Origin: Ruminococcus flavefaciens | Lineage (GTDB): Bacteria; Bacillota; Clostridia; Oscillospirales; Ruminococcaceae | DNA length: 64,000 bases | Assembly (NCBI RefSeq): GCF_900108555.1 | Contig: NZ_FNWV01000007.1 | Coordinates: 161,614-225,613 of the forward strand | Reading direction: 5' to 3' | In this document: positions 50,890-60,183 of the stretch, one piece after another | Layout: every line of letters starts with the position of its first letter | Position numbering within the stretch: the first letter of the stretch is position 1 | Notes under the pieces: model-generated | What the model saw: the letters and a program-made list of their open reading frames with translations, nothing else | Database searches by the model: none | What the model was told of the DNA's origin: nothing | Made by a program: the position numbers and the translations under genes

Positions 50890-53277
50890 TTATACCCAGA
50901 ATGCGAACATTCTCTGGACTTCGTAAGCCATTTCGGGGAATTCTCTGTTGTAGACATCAAAGCGGAATGCCTGATTGAATTCCTGTACGCCGCCTACTAC
51001 AAGTCCCCACATGACTGAGAACCACATAAAGGCGGATATGAGCTTTTTCTTTGTTGGGTCGTCAAGTCGGCTGTAGATGAAGAATATGATAGTGTATGCG
51101 CCGAGGAGAGACTGCCATGCGAAATCCACCATGTATCTTACTGCATAGCCGCTTTCCCATACGGAAGCAACGATGCCGAATGGTATGAAAAGGCAGGGGA
51201 TAGCGATGTATGCTGCGTAAAGGAGCTTCTGCTTTCTTCCGCCGCGGACTTTTTTCAGTGCCTTGCCCGAGAGCAGATATGCGAACATAGGAAGTGCAAG
51301 GAAGAAAAGTCCCGAAGTATTTGCTGTGGAATTAAGGTCTGCGTAGAAAAATCCTCCTGCGTTCATAAACTGGAACTCAGTGCCGATAATAGGATAATAG
51401 GTCTTGAACATAGGCGGATTGAGGAAGTAGTTGTACAGGGCTGTCCATGAAAGACGGCTGTGGAACTGTGTCTTTGTGAAGTCGTTGATAGTAAGTGAAT
51501 ACTGTATGCCGAATTCAAACGGCGAGCCGAAACGGTCGTAGTTGTACCACATCTGCACAAGACCTATACAAGCCATTGGTATTATGGCACAGCAGAGGAA
51601 ACGTGCTCCCGAAGCTGTGAAAAGCTTGCTTTCGCCCTTTTTGCCCGATGCTGATACACGGGGCAGTGCAAGCAGCATGAACAGTGCTGCGGTTATGCAG
51701 TAGAGTACAAGTGTAGGACGGCAGAGAACTGCTATGGCAAAGAGAAGTGAGGATATAGCTGTTCTGCTGAGTATGGGCTTTTCTGTACCTATTATGTTGG
51801 CGGAGAACATGAAATATACCGCCCACGTAAGCGCTGCGAAGCCTGCGGACATTGCCACCTCATAGAAAAGAGGTCTGCCGATGCTGAACCATACGCCGCT
51901 TACGGTCTGAATGAGGATAAGTCCCGCTATGGCTATTCCTGTGGGAGTTTTGGGGAAGAACTTCTTGAGGAATTCCTTGTAGAGTTTGGTAAGTCCTATC
52001 ATGCCTATGACAGCAAACAGGAGGACTGCCATAGAATCGGGGAAGAAATATCCCGTAAGAAGATGATACGGCAGGAATACCAGTACAACGGGAGCTATAC
52101 CGTAATAGCTGAAATACTGCTGATCGAAGTAAACATGATCCCACTGATAGCGGATATGAGCTTCATCAAGTGCGTCGCTGTTGTAGGGAGTAGGGAAGTT
52201 GTTGAGCTCGTCGGTCGGCTCGGTCAGCAGGTGAGTGCTGCCGTGCTCAAAGGCTTCAACAAGCTCCTGAGTCATCTGATTTCCCGACGGACGCTTCATT
52301 ATATCGGTGATAGAAGTGTTGTCGAGCTTTGTGAAGGTTATGAGTACTGCCGCAAGACAGGCGATATCGGTTATGATAACGCAGGCAAGACGGAATATCT
52401 TTTTGTTCTTGGTGAAACTGTACTGCATGGTCTTGCTTTTCATCATGAGCTGCCAGAAGCAGGCTGCAAATACGATAAGGAACAGTCTTGCCCATGAGAT
52501 GCTCATAGGTATCTGTTTGTTTAAGGTTATGCCTTTAATGTATACCATGCCCTCGTCAAGGGGAGATACTGTAAGTTTAAGGCTGCTCACATCGCCCGAA
52601 AGGTGGAGCTGTATATAGTGTGAATGGGGTTTGTCCTTGACAAGAGTACCCTCGGCTATCATCTTTCTGTAGTCGTTTGTTCTTGTTTCGTCCATAGCAT
52701 CAATGGATACATTTGCAGCCTTGGTGTTCTTGCCAAAGTCGATATCCACGAAAACATCGGCAACCTGTTCGCTGATGCCCTTGAATGTGAAGGTAGTGGT
52801 ACGGTCGCCGATAACGGCTATATCGTCTTTGTCGGGACGGTATTCGATATCGCTGCCGTCAGACAGCTCCTGTGCTGAAAAGCTCATTTCTCCGTAGCTG
52901 CCGAACCAGAGACGGAATGTGGGTATACTGAATATGGTGGCTTCAAGCACAGTGGCTATGAGCAGGGCTTTAACGAATGTTTGAACGGTGTGGTACTTTT
53001 TCTTTTTGTTGAGAGTACAGGCGAGCATGGACAAGCCTGCTGCTGCACCGAGCATGAGAAAAGCACCCTTGTATTCGCTAATCTTTATTATGCCGAAAGC
53101 CTCTGCGGCTGCTATGAATATAAGAAGTACCGCAGTGCAGCGCGAAAGACCGCGCAGGCTCTTGGTTTTGGGATTTATTTTGCTGTGACCGTTGATGTCG
53201 CATTTTATCTCATGCAGAAAAACAGCGGTCACTGCGACAGAGACCGCAAGCATTAAAACAAACAGGAACGTATTCAT
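50890..53277 (-). CDS. Large polytopic membrane protein, GT-C glycosyltransferase-like
   Basis: 795 residues, with about 14-16 hydrophobic helices and two soluble stretches: a beta-rich insert at about 130-265 (DIAVIGDRTTTFTFKGISEQ) and a loop at about 330-390 with IRYQWDHVYFDQQYFSYYGIAP. Polytopic protein with an acidic first loop and repeated aromatic helices resembles GT-C (PMT/ArnT-like) transferases, but I see no diagnostic motif, so the family is a guess. Encoded between tgt and the GIY-YIG gene in the same direction. Confidence 0.75.
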   Translation of the reverse strand: MNTFLFVLMLAVSVAVTAVFLHEIKCDINGHSKINPKTKSLRGLSRCTAVLLIFIAAAEAFGIIKISEYKGAFLMLGAAAGLSMLACTLNKKKKYHTVQTFVKALLIATVLEATIFSIPTFRLWFGSYGEMSFSAQELSDGSDIEYRPDKDDIAVIGDRTTTFTFKGISEQVADVFVDIDFGKNTKAANVSIDAMDETRTNDYRKMIAEGTLVKDKPHSHYIQLHLSGDVSSLKLTVSPLDEGMVYIKGITLNKQIPMSISWARLFLIVFAACFWQLMMKSKTMQYSFTKNKKIFRLACVIITDIACLAAVLITFTKLDNTSITDIMKRPSGNQMTQELVEAFEHGSTHLLTEPTDELNNFPTPYNSDALDEAHIRYQWDHVYFDQQYFSYYGIAPVVLVFLPYHLLTGYFFPDSMAVLLFAVIGMIGLTKLYKEFLKKFFPKTPTGIAIAGLILIQTVSGVWFSIGRPLFYEVAMSAGFAALTWAVYFMFSANIIGTEKPILSRTAISSLLFAIAVLCRPTLVLYCITAALFMLLALPRVSASGKKGESKLFTASGARFLCCAIIPMACIGLVQMWYNYDRFGSPFEFGIQYSLTINDFTKTQFHSRLSWTALYNYFLNPPMFKTYYPIIGTEFQFMNAGGFFYADLNSTANTSGLFFLALPMFAYLLSGKALKKVRGGRKQKLLYAAYIAIPCLFIPFGIVASVWESGYAVRYMVDFAWQSLLGAYTIIFFIYSRLDDPTKKKLISAFMWFSVMWGLVVGGVQEFNQAFRFDVYNREFPEMAYEVQRMFAFWV

Positions 53278-53310
53278 ATAAACTCCGTATTATGGCGTTA
53301 TGCCGTGATA

Positions 53311-54441
53311 TTATATTCTTGTGGCGAGAAGCTGGGAATATTTTCCGCGGAACTGCTTGAAGCGGTCCTCGTCAATGGCTTCGCGTATTTTTTCGGTGAG
53401 CGTATTGTAGAAATAGAGGTTGTGCTGTACTGCAAGTCTGCCTGCAAGCTGTTCGTTTGCCTTGAACAGGTGGCGCACATAGGCGCGGCTGAAATTGCGG
53501 CAGGTAGGGCAGTCACACTGCTCATCGACAGGGCGCGGATCAGTTTCGTAGCACTTGTTGGTAAGGTGCATTATACCGCTCCATGTGAAAACAGTTGCGT
53601 GACGGGCATTGCGGCTGGGCATTACGCAGTCGAACATATCCACGCCTCTTGCTACAGCCTCGATTATATTTGACGGAGTTCCTACTCCCATGAGGTAGCG
53701 CGGTTTATTTACAGGCATATAAGGCTCTACTACGTCGATTATGCGGTACATCTCCTCGGTTGCTTCACCTACGGCAAGTCCGCCGATAGCGTAGCCGTCA
53801 AGGTCGAGCTTGGCGATGTCCTCCATGTGCTTTATGCGCAGGTCGTCAAAGGTGGAGCCCTGATTTATGCCGAAAAGCATCTGGTGCTTGTTTATGGTAT
53901 CGGGAAGGCTGTTCAGGCGAGCCATTTCCTCCTTGCATCGTATGAGCCAGCGAGTTGTGCGCTCGATAGAGTCAGCAACATATTTATAAGGGGAGGGATT
54001 TTCGATACATTCGTCAAATGCCATAGCTATAGTGGAGGCAAGGTTGGACTGTATCTGCATACTTTCCTCGGGGCCCATGAATATGCGGTGACCGTCGATA
54101 TGAGAAGCGAAGTATACGCCCTCTTCCTTTATTTTTCGCAGCTGAGCAAGGGAGAATACCTGAAATCCGCCGCTGTCGGTAAGGATAGGCTTATCCCAGT
54201 TCATAAACTTGTGCAGACCGCCCATTTGCTTTACTACGTGGTCGCCCGGGCGGAGGTGCAGGTGGTAGGTGTTGCAGAGCTCTACCTGTGTTTTCAGCCC
54301 TTTAAGGTCAACTGAGGATATGCCGCCCTTTATGGCTGCGGCAGTACCTACATTCATAAAGCAGGGTGTCTGGAAAGTGCCGTGAACGGTCTCGAAAGTA
54401 CCTCTTCGGGCTTTATTGTCTGTTTTAAGAAGTTTGAACAT
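53311..54441 (-). CDS. tgt: tRNA-guanine transglycosylase
   Basis: 376 residues. CNTYHLHLRPGDHVV, ILTDSGGFQVFSLAQLRKI (catalytic Asp), LFGINQGSTFDDLR, YAIGGLAVGEATEEMY, FDCVMPSRNARHATVFT (second Asp in FDCV), and zinc ligands in CDCPTCRNFSRAYVRHL. It inserts preQ1 at position 34 of tRNAs with GUN anticodons. queA, the next step, is two genes upstream. Confidence 0.97.
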   Translation of the reverse strand: MFKLLKTDNKARRGTFETVHGTFQTPCFMNVGTAAAIKGGISSVDLKGLKTQVELCNTYHLHLRPGDHVVKQMGGLHKFMNWDKPILTDSGGFQVFSLAQLRKIKEEGVYFASHIDGHRIFMGPEESMQIQSNLASTIAMAFDECIENPSPYKYVADSIERTTRWLIRCKEEMARLNSLPDTINKHQMLFGINQGSTFDDLRIKHMEDIAKLDLDGYAIGGLAVGEATEEMYRIIDVVEPYMPVNKPRYLMGVGTPSNIIEAVARGVDMFDCVMPSRNARHATVFTWSGIMHLTNKCYETDPRPVDEQCDCPTCRNFSRAYVRHLFKANEQLAGRLAVQHNLYFYNTLTEKIREAIDEDRFKQFRGKYSQLLATRI

Positions 54442-54465
54442 AGCTTCTCCTTTGCATTTTATTTA

Positions 54466-54843
54466 TCAGTCAAGGTCGAACATTTTGCCTTCATCGGGAT
54501 TTCTGTCTTCGCGTCTGCCGTAAAAGCCGATAAGCTCTGACTTTGAATTTCTTATTGCAAGTATATACATATCCATGTTATTATGAGCGTCATGAAGTGC
54601 AAATACCTTATTATTCTTCTCATCTTCCTTGAACCACTCAACGCTCATTACGACCTTGCTCATCATTTCCTCGTCCATGTAGGTCTCAAGGAGCTTTCCT
54701 GTGAGGGGGGAAGCAGGAGCGTAGTATTTAACAGCAGCAGGATTTTCGTAAATTATCCTGTAATCCATATTGCAGATGATGATAGGTCCTTCCTCTGAAT
54801 CAATAATTCCTTTAAAAAAATCAAAAAGTTCAGTGTCAGTCAT
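54466..54843 (-). CDS. PAS-domain protein between queA and tgt
   Basis: 125 residues from MTDTELFDFFKG (AAGGG about 11 bases upstream). IDSEEGPIIICNMDYRIIYENPAAVKYY (in part) and ILAIRNSKSELIGFYGRRED are typical of a PAS fold; no kinase, GGDEF or helix-turn-helix follows. It may be a free-standing sensor or adaptor. It lies 24 bases from tgt and 25 from queA. Confidence 0.8.
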   Translation of the reverse strand: MTDTELFDFFKGIIDSEEGPIIICNMDYRIIYENPAAVKYYAPASPLTGKLLETYMDEEMMSKVVMSVEWFKEDEKNNKVFALHDAHNNMDMYILAIRNSKSELIGFYGRREDRNPDEGKMFDLD

Positions 54844-54868
54844 TTTTATTTTTCCCTTCAATATTATT

Positions 54869-55900
54869 TTAAAGTATACACATACTGTCGCCGAAGCTGA
54901 AAAATCTGTATTTTTCTTCGACTGCTGTCTTATAAGCTGTCATTGTATTCTCGTATCCCATGAAAGCGGAAACAAGCATTATGAGCGTACTTTCGGGAAG
55001 ATGGAAGTTTGTTATGAGTCCGTCTATGCATTTGAATTCATAGGACGGGTAGATGAATATGTCGGTATATCCCTCGTGTTCGGAAATATTGCCGTAAAAA
55101 CTTGCAACGCTTTCAAGTGTGCGGCAGGTGGTAGTTCCTACAGCTATAACTCGTCCGCCATTTGCCTTTGTTTCGTTTATGAGGTCGGCAGTCTCCTTCG
55201 GAAGATAGTAATGCTCACTGTGCATTTTGTGGTCGAGAACGTTATCTTCCTTGACAGGACGGAATGTACCCAGCCCCACATGGAGAGTTACGAAAGCAGT
55301 CTTTATGCCCCGTGAGCGCAGGTCGTCCAGCATTTCGGGAGTAAAGTGCAGACCTGCTGTGGGAGCGGCTGCTGAACCAAGCTCCTTTGAATATACCGTC
55401 TGATAGCGTTCACGGTTCTCGAGCTTTTCCTTTATGTAAGGCGGAAGTGGCATCTGTCCCACATCTTCGAGAGCGGTAAAGAAGTTGCCCTCGCATTCGA
55501 ACTGTACGATGCGGTTGCCGTCGTCCTTGACTTCAACGACCTCGGCGATCAGCCTTCCGCCGCCGAATGAGAAGCGTGTGCCCACCTTGGCTTTTTTGCC
55601 CGGACGGCAGATTATCTCCCAGCGTTTGTCGCCCTTCTGTTCAAGCAGAAGAAACTCGATGAATGTCTGGTTTCCCACTTTTTCACCGTAAAGTCTTGCA
55701 GGGATAACTCGTGAATCGTTCATTACCAGCAAGTCACCTTCCTTGAGGTGGTCGCATAGATTATAGAAGTGGTCGTGGGTTATTGCTCCCGTTTTGCGGT
55801 CAACGCACATCATTCGTGAGGCGTTGCGCGGCTCTATTGGAGTCTGAGCGATGAGCTCCTCGGGAAGCTCATAGTAAAAATCGGATTTAAGAAGTTCCAT
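54869..55900 (-). CDS. queA: S-adenosylmethionine:tRNA ribosyltransferase-isomerase
   Basis: 343 residues, AAGGAGATATTA upstream. [24 protein letters not shown] (in part), [87 protein letters not shown]. It forms epoxyqueuosine in tRNA from preQ1 and SAM. First gene of a six-gene run that continues with PAS, tgt and hflX. Confidence 0.97.
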   Translation of the reverse strand: MELLKSDFYYELPEELIAQTPIEPRNASRMMCVDRKTGAITHDHFYNLCDHLKEGDLLVMNDSRVIPARLYGEKVGNQTFIEFLLLEQKGDKRWEIICRPGKKAKVGTRFSFGGGRLIAEVVEVKDDGNRIVQFECEGNFFTALEDVGQMPLPPYIKEKLENRERYQTVYSKELGSAAAPTAGLHFTPEMLDDLRSRGIKTAFVTLHVGLGTFRPVKEDNVLDHKMHSEHYYLPKETADLINETKANGGRVIAVGTTTCRTLESVASFYGNISEHEGYTDIFIYPSYEFKCIDGLITNFHLPESTLIMLVSAFMGYENTMTAYKTAVEEKYRFFSFGDSMCIL

Positions 55901-55910
55901 TAATATCTCC

Positions 55911-56110
55911 TTCTGTTTAGCCTTTAGCCCTTAGCCTTTAGTAGGGAACGCCGCCCAACAGGCGCCGCGACCCTCTGTCCTTCGGACATCTCCCTATACT
56001 ATAGGGAGTCACCCTCGGCGTTCCGTTTGTTATGTAAGACGTTCCCTACATTGCGGGCGGATAATATCCGCCCCTACAAGCTAACGGCTAATGGCTAACA
56101 GCTAACGGCT
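55911..56110. repeat. Composite intergenic repeat region upstream of the lysine operon
   Basis: Begins with TTTAGCCTTTAGCCCTTAGCC, then TAGGGAACGCCGCCCAACAG and AGGGAGTCACCCTCGGCG, CCCTATACTATAGGG (55992-56006), ACGTTCCCTACA, GCGGGCGGATAATATCCGCCC and ends CTAACGGCTAATGGCTAACA.. A mosaic of palindromes of the same family as at 48.9, 57.6 and 58.7 kb. Confidence 0.7.
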
Positions 56111-56133
56111 GAAATAAAATTTTCAAGAATGTA

Positions 56134-56162
56134 TTGACAATAGCTGATTTAAGTGCTATTAT
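56134..56162 (+). promoter_or_regulatory. Promoter of the lysine riboswitch/asd transcript
   Basis: TTGACA (56134-56139), 17 bases, TATTAT (56157-56162). The riboswitch begins just after it. Confidence 0.85.
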
Positions 56163-56169
56163 AGTTACA

Positions 56170-56338
56170 AGGTAGAGGCGCGGCTGCGAATAGTACCTGT
56201 ACACGGGACGACCCGTCCGATGGTGTTCAGCGAAAGGCAATGCCGCCGAAGAGCTGTCTTTGGTAAATTCAGCTCTGGCTGCACACTCAACAGGTTTGCA
56301 GCTGTCATCATGCTTTGATGGAGAGCTATCGGCATATT
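56170..56338 (+). promoter_or_regulatory. Lysine riboswitch (L box)
   Basis: The conserved core blocks appear in order and spacing: GGTAGAGGCGCG, GAATAGTA, GCCGCCGAAGAGC, CTCTGGCTGCA, GCTGTCATCATGC and GATGGAGAGCTATC. These match the L-box consensus as I know it from Bacillus lysC. It binds lysine and, with the terminator at 56382, would stop transcription of the aspartate-to-lysine genes when lysine is plentiful. Confidence 0.93.
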
Positions 56339-56380
56339 TTATTTCTGATATGTCAACATTTCTATTATAACGCATGATGA

Positions 56381-56408
56381 GCCGGTTTGCAACCGGTTTT
56401 TGTTATTT
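56381..56408 (+). terminator. Riboswitch-controlled terminator
   Basis: CCGGTT TGC AACCGG (56382-56396) followed by TTTTTGTTATTTT, between the riboswitch and asd: the expression platform. Confidence 0.85.
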
Positions 56409-56438
56409 TATGGAAAATTTTTTTAAGGAGAGGTCAAT

Positions 56439-57518
56439 ATGAAACAGTATAATGTTGGTATTATAGGCGCAACGGGCATGGTAGGACAGAGATTTGCAAC
56501 TCTGCTGGAGAACCACCCCTGGTTTAATGTAAAGGTGCTTGCAGCTTCACCAAGAAGTGCAGGTCAGACATATGAGCAGGCAGCAGGAAGCCGCTGGAAG
56601 ATGGCTGTTCCTATGCCGGCAGCTATGAAGGACATGGTCCTCATGGACGCAACAAACGATATCGAGAAGATCGCTGGCATGGTAGATTTCTGCTTCTGTG
56701 CCGTTGATATGAAGAAGGACGAGATAAAGGCTCTCGAAGAGGCATATGCTAAGGCTGAGTGCCCTATCGTTTCAAATAACTCCGCACACAGATTTACACC
56801 TGATGTTCCTATGGTAGTGCCTGAGATAAACCCCGAGCACATCGAGATCATCAAGGCTCAGCGTGAGCGTCTCGGTACAAAGAGAGGCTTCATCGCAGTT
56901 AAGTCAAACTGCTCTATCCAGAGCTATGTTCCTGCACTTCACCCACTTAGAAAGTTCGGCCTGAAGAACGTTCTGGCTTGTACTTATCAGGCGATATCAG
57001 GCGCAGGAAAGAATTTCGAGACATGGCCTGAAATGGTAGATAACCTTATCCCTTACATCGGCGGTGAGGAAGAGAAGTCCGAGCAGGAGCCGCTCAAGGT
57101 ATGGGGCGAGATCAAGGGCAACGAGATCGTAAAGGCTACAGCTCCAAACATTACAACACAGTGTCTCCGTGTGCCTGTTTCAGACGGACATACAGCTGCT
57201 GTATTCGTAACATTCGAGAACAAGCCTTCAAAGGAAGAGATACTTAAACTCTGGGCTGATTTCAAGGGCGTTCCTCAGGAGCTCCAGCTCCCAAGCGCTC
57301 CAAAGCAGTTCATCCACTATTTCGAGGAGAATGACCGTCCGCAGGCTAAGCTTGACAGAAATCTCGAAGGCGGTATGGCTGTTTCAACAGGTCGTCTCCG
57401 TGAGGATTCACAGTACGATTATAAGTTCGTTTGTCTTTCACATAATACATTAAGAGGTGCAGCAGGCGGCGGTGTCCTCCTTGCTGAACTCCTTGCAGCA
57501 AAGGGATATTTTGACTAA
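56439..57518 (+). CDS. asd: Aspartate-semialdehyde dehydrogenase
   Basis: 359 residues. [15 protein letters not shown] (NADP-binding), [20 protein letters not shown] (in part), [16 protein letters not shown] with the catalytic Cys, [39 protein letters not shown]. The form resembles the archaeal/fungal type, as in many clostridia. It makes aspartate semialdehyde for lysine and threonine/methionine. It is under the lysine riboswitch. Confidence 0.97.
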   Translation: MKQYNVGIIGATGMVGQRFATLLENHPWFNVKVLAASPRSAGQTYEQAAGSRWKMAVPMPAAMKDMVLMDATNDIEKIAGMVDFCFCAVDMKKDEIKALEEAYAKAECPIVSNNSAHRFTPDVPMVVPEINPEHIEIIKAQRERLGTKRGFIAVKSNCSIQSYVPALHPLRKFGLKNVLACTYQAISGAGKNFETWPEMVDNLIPYIGGEEEKSEQEPLKVWGEIKGNEIVKATAPNITTQCLRVPVSDGHTAAVFVTFENKPSKEEILKLWADFKGVPQELQLPSAPKQFIHYFEENDRPQAKLDRNLEGGMAVSTGRLREDSQYDYKFVCLSHNTLRGAAGGGVLLAELLAAKGYFD

Positions 57519-57618
57519 GCGGGGAGCCCCCGCGGGCTTCCACGTTGTCGCTCGTAAACTCGCTGACTTTCAGAAAAAAACAAAGTCTGCTATCGCTTAC
57601 AGCACATAATAATTAAGA

Positions 57619-57740
57619 TGTAGGGAACGCCGCCCTCGGCGTTCCGCAGTTCAAAGGGCTATCGGGAACGTCAGCCCCATGAAATTAATAAATATACTGC
57701 ATGAATATTGCGTAGGGGACGGCGTTCTCGACGTCCCATT
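57619..57740. repeat. TGTAGGG-type composite palindrome (copy B)
   Basis: TGTAGGGAACGCCGCCCTCGG (from 57619) through GCGTTCCGC, then GGGAACGTCAGCCCC and GTAGGGGACGGCGTTCTCGACGTCCC (57712-57737). It lies inside the asd-dapA gap, so the transcript would carry its hairpins. Confidence 0.75.
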
Positions 57741-57764
57741 CCATTTTATGAAAGGAAAATAGCT

Positions 57765-58655
57765 ATGAAGAATACAATTTTCACCGGCGCAGCAATTGCT
57801 ATAATCACTCCGATGAACGCCGACGGTTCTATCAACTATGACGAGCTCGGACGTATCATCGACGACCAGATCGCTAAGGGCACTGACGCTGTTGTTATCT
57901 GCGGCACTACAGGTGAGTCCGCAACTATGACAGATGATGAGCACCGCGACTGCATCAAGTTCGCTGTAAAGCACGTTGCAGGCAGAGTTCCTGTTATTGC
58001 AGGTGCAGGCAGCAACGATACACACTATGCTGTCGAGCTTTCAAAGGAAGCTGAGGCAGCAGGTGCAGACGCACTTCTCCACGTTACTCCTTATTATAAT
58101 AAGGCTACACAGAAGGGACTTATCGCTCACTTTACAGCTATTGCTGATGCTGTTAATATCCCGATAATCCTTTACAATGTTCCCAGCAGAACAGGCTGCG
58201 GTTTCGATGTGGCTACAGTAAAGGAGCTTGCAAAGCACAGAAATATCGCTGCTATCAAGGAAGCAAGCGGCAATATCAGCTATGTTGCAAAGCTTGCTGC
58301 TGCCTGCGGTGATGATATAGACATCTACAGCGGTAATGATGATATGGTAGTTCCTATCATGTCACTTGGCGGAAAGGGCGTTATCTCTGTTGCTTCACAC
58401 GTTATTCCAAAGGAAATGCACGATATGGTGCAGCTCTGCCTTGATAACAACTTTGCAGAAGCTATGAAGCTCCAGATCAAGTATCTTGATATAATCAATG
58501 ACCTGTTTATTGAGGTAAATCCTATACCTGTAAAGGAAGCTATGAATATGGTGGGCTGGAATGCAGGTCCTTGCCGTCTGCCGCTCTGCGAGATGACAGA
58601 GGAGCATAACGCTAAGCTCAGAGCTACACTTGTAAAGCATGGACTTGTCAAATAA
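57765..58655 (+). CDS. dapA: 4-hydroxy-tetrahydrodipicolinate synthase
   Basis: 296 residues from MKNTIFTGAAIAII (GAAAGGA upstream). VVICGTTGESATMTDDEH, VIAGAGSNDTHYAVELSKEA, VTPYYNKATQKGL (Tyr), IILYNVPSRTGCG (Tyr and Arg), AAIKEASGN (Schiff-base Lys). It condenses pyruvate with aspartate semialdehyde, the first committed step to diaminopimelate and lysine. Second gene of the lysine cluster. Confidence 0.98.
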   Translation: MKNTIFTGAAIAIITPMNADGSINYDELGRIIDDQIAKGTDAVVICGTTGESATMTDDEHRDCIKFAVKHVAGRVPVIAGAGSNDTHYAVELSKEAEAAGADALLHVTPYYNKATQKGLIAHFTAIADAVNIPIILYNVPSRTGCGFDVATVKELAKHRNIAAIKEASGNISYVAKLAAACGDDIDIYSGNDDMVVPIMSLGGKGVISVASHVIPKEMHDMVQLCLDNNFAEAMKLQIKYLDIINDLFIEVNPIPVKEAMNMVGWNAGPCRLPLCEMTEEHNAKLRATLVKHGLVK

Positions 58656-58669
58656 CTGAACATTATCTT

Positions 58670-58745
58670 GTAGGGGAGGGCGCCCTCGCCCTCCCACGAT
58701 ATTCTAAGATATTTCGCGGGAGCCCGAGGGCGGGCTCCCCTACAT
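58670..58745. repeat. TGTAGGGG-type composite palindrome (copy C)
   Basis: TGTAGGGGAGGGCGCCCTCGCCCTCCC (58670-58696) and GCGGGAGCCCGAGGGCGGGCTCCCCTACA (58717-58745, in pieces). It is the reverse complement of the 48971-49047 copy in order and sequence, showing one mobile or convertible unit in two orientations. Confidence 0.85.
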
Positions 58746-58785
58746 TATATACGGAATTATATTTTAAAGTAAAGGAGAAAGAAAA

Positions 58786-59535
58786 ATGACCAATATTGCT
58801 ATTTGCGGTGCTAACGGCAAAATGGGCAAGAATATCTACAACTGCGCATCAGAGCGCGAGGACTGCAAGGTCATTGCAGGCATTGATATCTATACCAAGG
58901 AGTACGCAGATTTCCCAATAGTTGAGACTCCTGCACAGCTCCCCGTAAAGCCCGATGTAATAATCGACTTTTCAAATCCTGCTTCACTGGACGGACTTCT
59001 GGACTATTGCTTCTCAACAGGTACTCCTTTAGTAATAGGTGCAACAGGCTACAGTGACGAGCAGATCGCAAAGATCAAGGCTGCTGCACAGCAGATACCT
59101 GTTTTCTTTACATTCAATATGTCTCTCGGTATCAATCTCCTTGTAGAGCTTGCTAAGAAGGCAGCTGCCGTACTGGGCGATCAGTTCGATATCGAGATAG
59201 TTGAAAAGCATCACAATCAGAAGATAGACGCACCAAGCGGTACAGCTATCATGCTTGCAAACGCTATCAATGAGACTCTTGACAATTCAAAGCACTATGT
59301 TTACGACCGTCACTCACGCCGTCAGAAGCGTGAAAAGTCGGAGATCGGTATGCACGCTATCCGCGGAGGCACTATCGTAGGTGAGCATGATGTTATTTTT
59401 GCAGGAAATGACGAGGTAATCACACTTTCTCATTCCGCTGCTTCAAAGACAGTTTTTGCAGCAGGTGCTGTAAATGCGGCTGTATTCCTCAAGGATCAGA
59501 AGCCGGGACTTTACGATATGTCAAAACTTGTATAA
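58786..59535 (+). CDS. dapB: 4-hydroxy-tetrahydrodipicolinate reductase
   Basis: 249 residues. IAICGANGKMGKNI (NAD(P) site), VIDFSNPASL, GTPLVIGATGYSDEQI, FTFNMSLGINLL, IEIVEKHHNQKIDAPSGTAIML (in part, catalytic His and Lys), HAIRGGTIVGEHDVIFAG. Reduces the dapA product. Third gene of the cluster. Confidence 0.98.
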   Translation: MTNIAICGANGKMGKNIYNCASEREDCKVIAGIDIYTKEYADFPIVETPAQLPVKPDVIIDFSNPASLDGLLDYCFSTGTPLVIGATGYSDEQIAKIKAAAQQIPVFFTFNMSLGINLLVELAKKAAAVLGDQFDIEIVEKHHNQKIDAPSGTAIMLANAINETLDNSKHYVYDRHSRRQKREKSEIGMHAIRGGTIVGEHDVIFAGNDEVITLSHSAASKTVFAAGAVNAAVFLKDQKPGLYDMSKLV

Positions 59536-59542
59536 GACATCT

Positions 59543-59577
59543 TCCCCTGATGTAGTTCCTATGTCAGGGGAGATTTA
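59543..59577 (+). terminator. Terminator of the lysine operon
   Basis: TCCCCTGA (59543-59550) / TCAGGGGA (59564-59571) with a 13-base loop, then GATTTATTT. Confidence 0.65.
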
Positions 59578-59616
59578 TTTGATGAATAATTTATCGAAAA
59601 ATGAAAGGGGAAAGTA

Positions 59617-60180
59617 ATGCTGACACATATAGGTACACAGACTATTGAAACAGAAAGACTTATACTCAGACGATTTGAGTATTCGGACTGCGAGGCGGTC
59701 TTTAAGAACTGGGCAAGCGATGAAAATGTGCAGAAAATGTACTCAGAGCCTACGTATTCCACATTAGAGGAGACAAATGGACTTCTTGACAAGTACATCG
59801 GAAACTATACCCGTGAGGACTATTACCGCTGGGCTGTTATCAGCAGGGAAAACGGTGAATGTATCGGACAGATAGCATATTTCCTCGTTGACAGCAAAAA
59901 TCATTTTGCGGAGATAGAGTACTGCATAGGTGCGCAGTTCCAGTGCAGGGGCTATGCTACAGAGGCTGCAAAAGCTGTTATAGCTTTCGGATTTGATAAG
60001 ATGAACTTGCATAAAGTTCAGATATGCTGCAAGACTATAAATGCTCCTTCAAGGAAGGTCATCGAGAAATGCGGACTTACGTTTGAGGGCACTCTCAGGG
60101 ACTATTTCTTTATGGACGGGCAGTATGTGGGCAGGAACTATTTCTCCATATTACGAGAAGAATACGAAAACAGGAGGTAA
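59617..60180 (+). CDS. GNAT N-acetyltransferase (RimJ/RimL type)
   Basis: 187 residues, GAAAGGGG upstream. IETERLILRRFEYSDCEAVFKNW (in part), IGQIAYFLVDSKNHFAEIEY, QCRGYATEAAKAVIAFGFD (acetyl-CoA loop), SRKVIEKCGLTFEGTLRDYFF. Acetylates an amine of unknown identity. The thioesterase gene begins 3 bases after its stop, so they are co-translated. Confidence 0.93.
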   Translation: MLTHIGTQTIETERLILRRFEYSDCEAVFKNWASDENVQKMYSEPTYSTLEETNGLLDKYIGNYTREDYYRWAVISRENGECIGQIAYFLVDSKNHFAEIEYCIGAQFQCRGYATEAAKAVIAFGFDKMNLHKVQICCKTINAPSRKVIEKCGLTFEGTLRDYFFMDGQYVGRNYFSILREEYENRR

Positions 60181-60183
60181 TTT

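Noticed and set aside
51363..52495. Several minus-strand short frames inside the large membrane protein gene
   Set aside because: They are shifted frames within a continuous polytopic protein and show no start signals.
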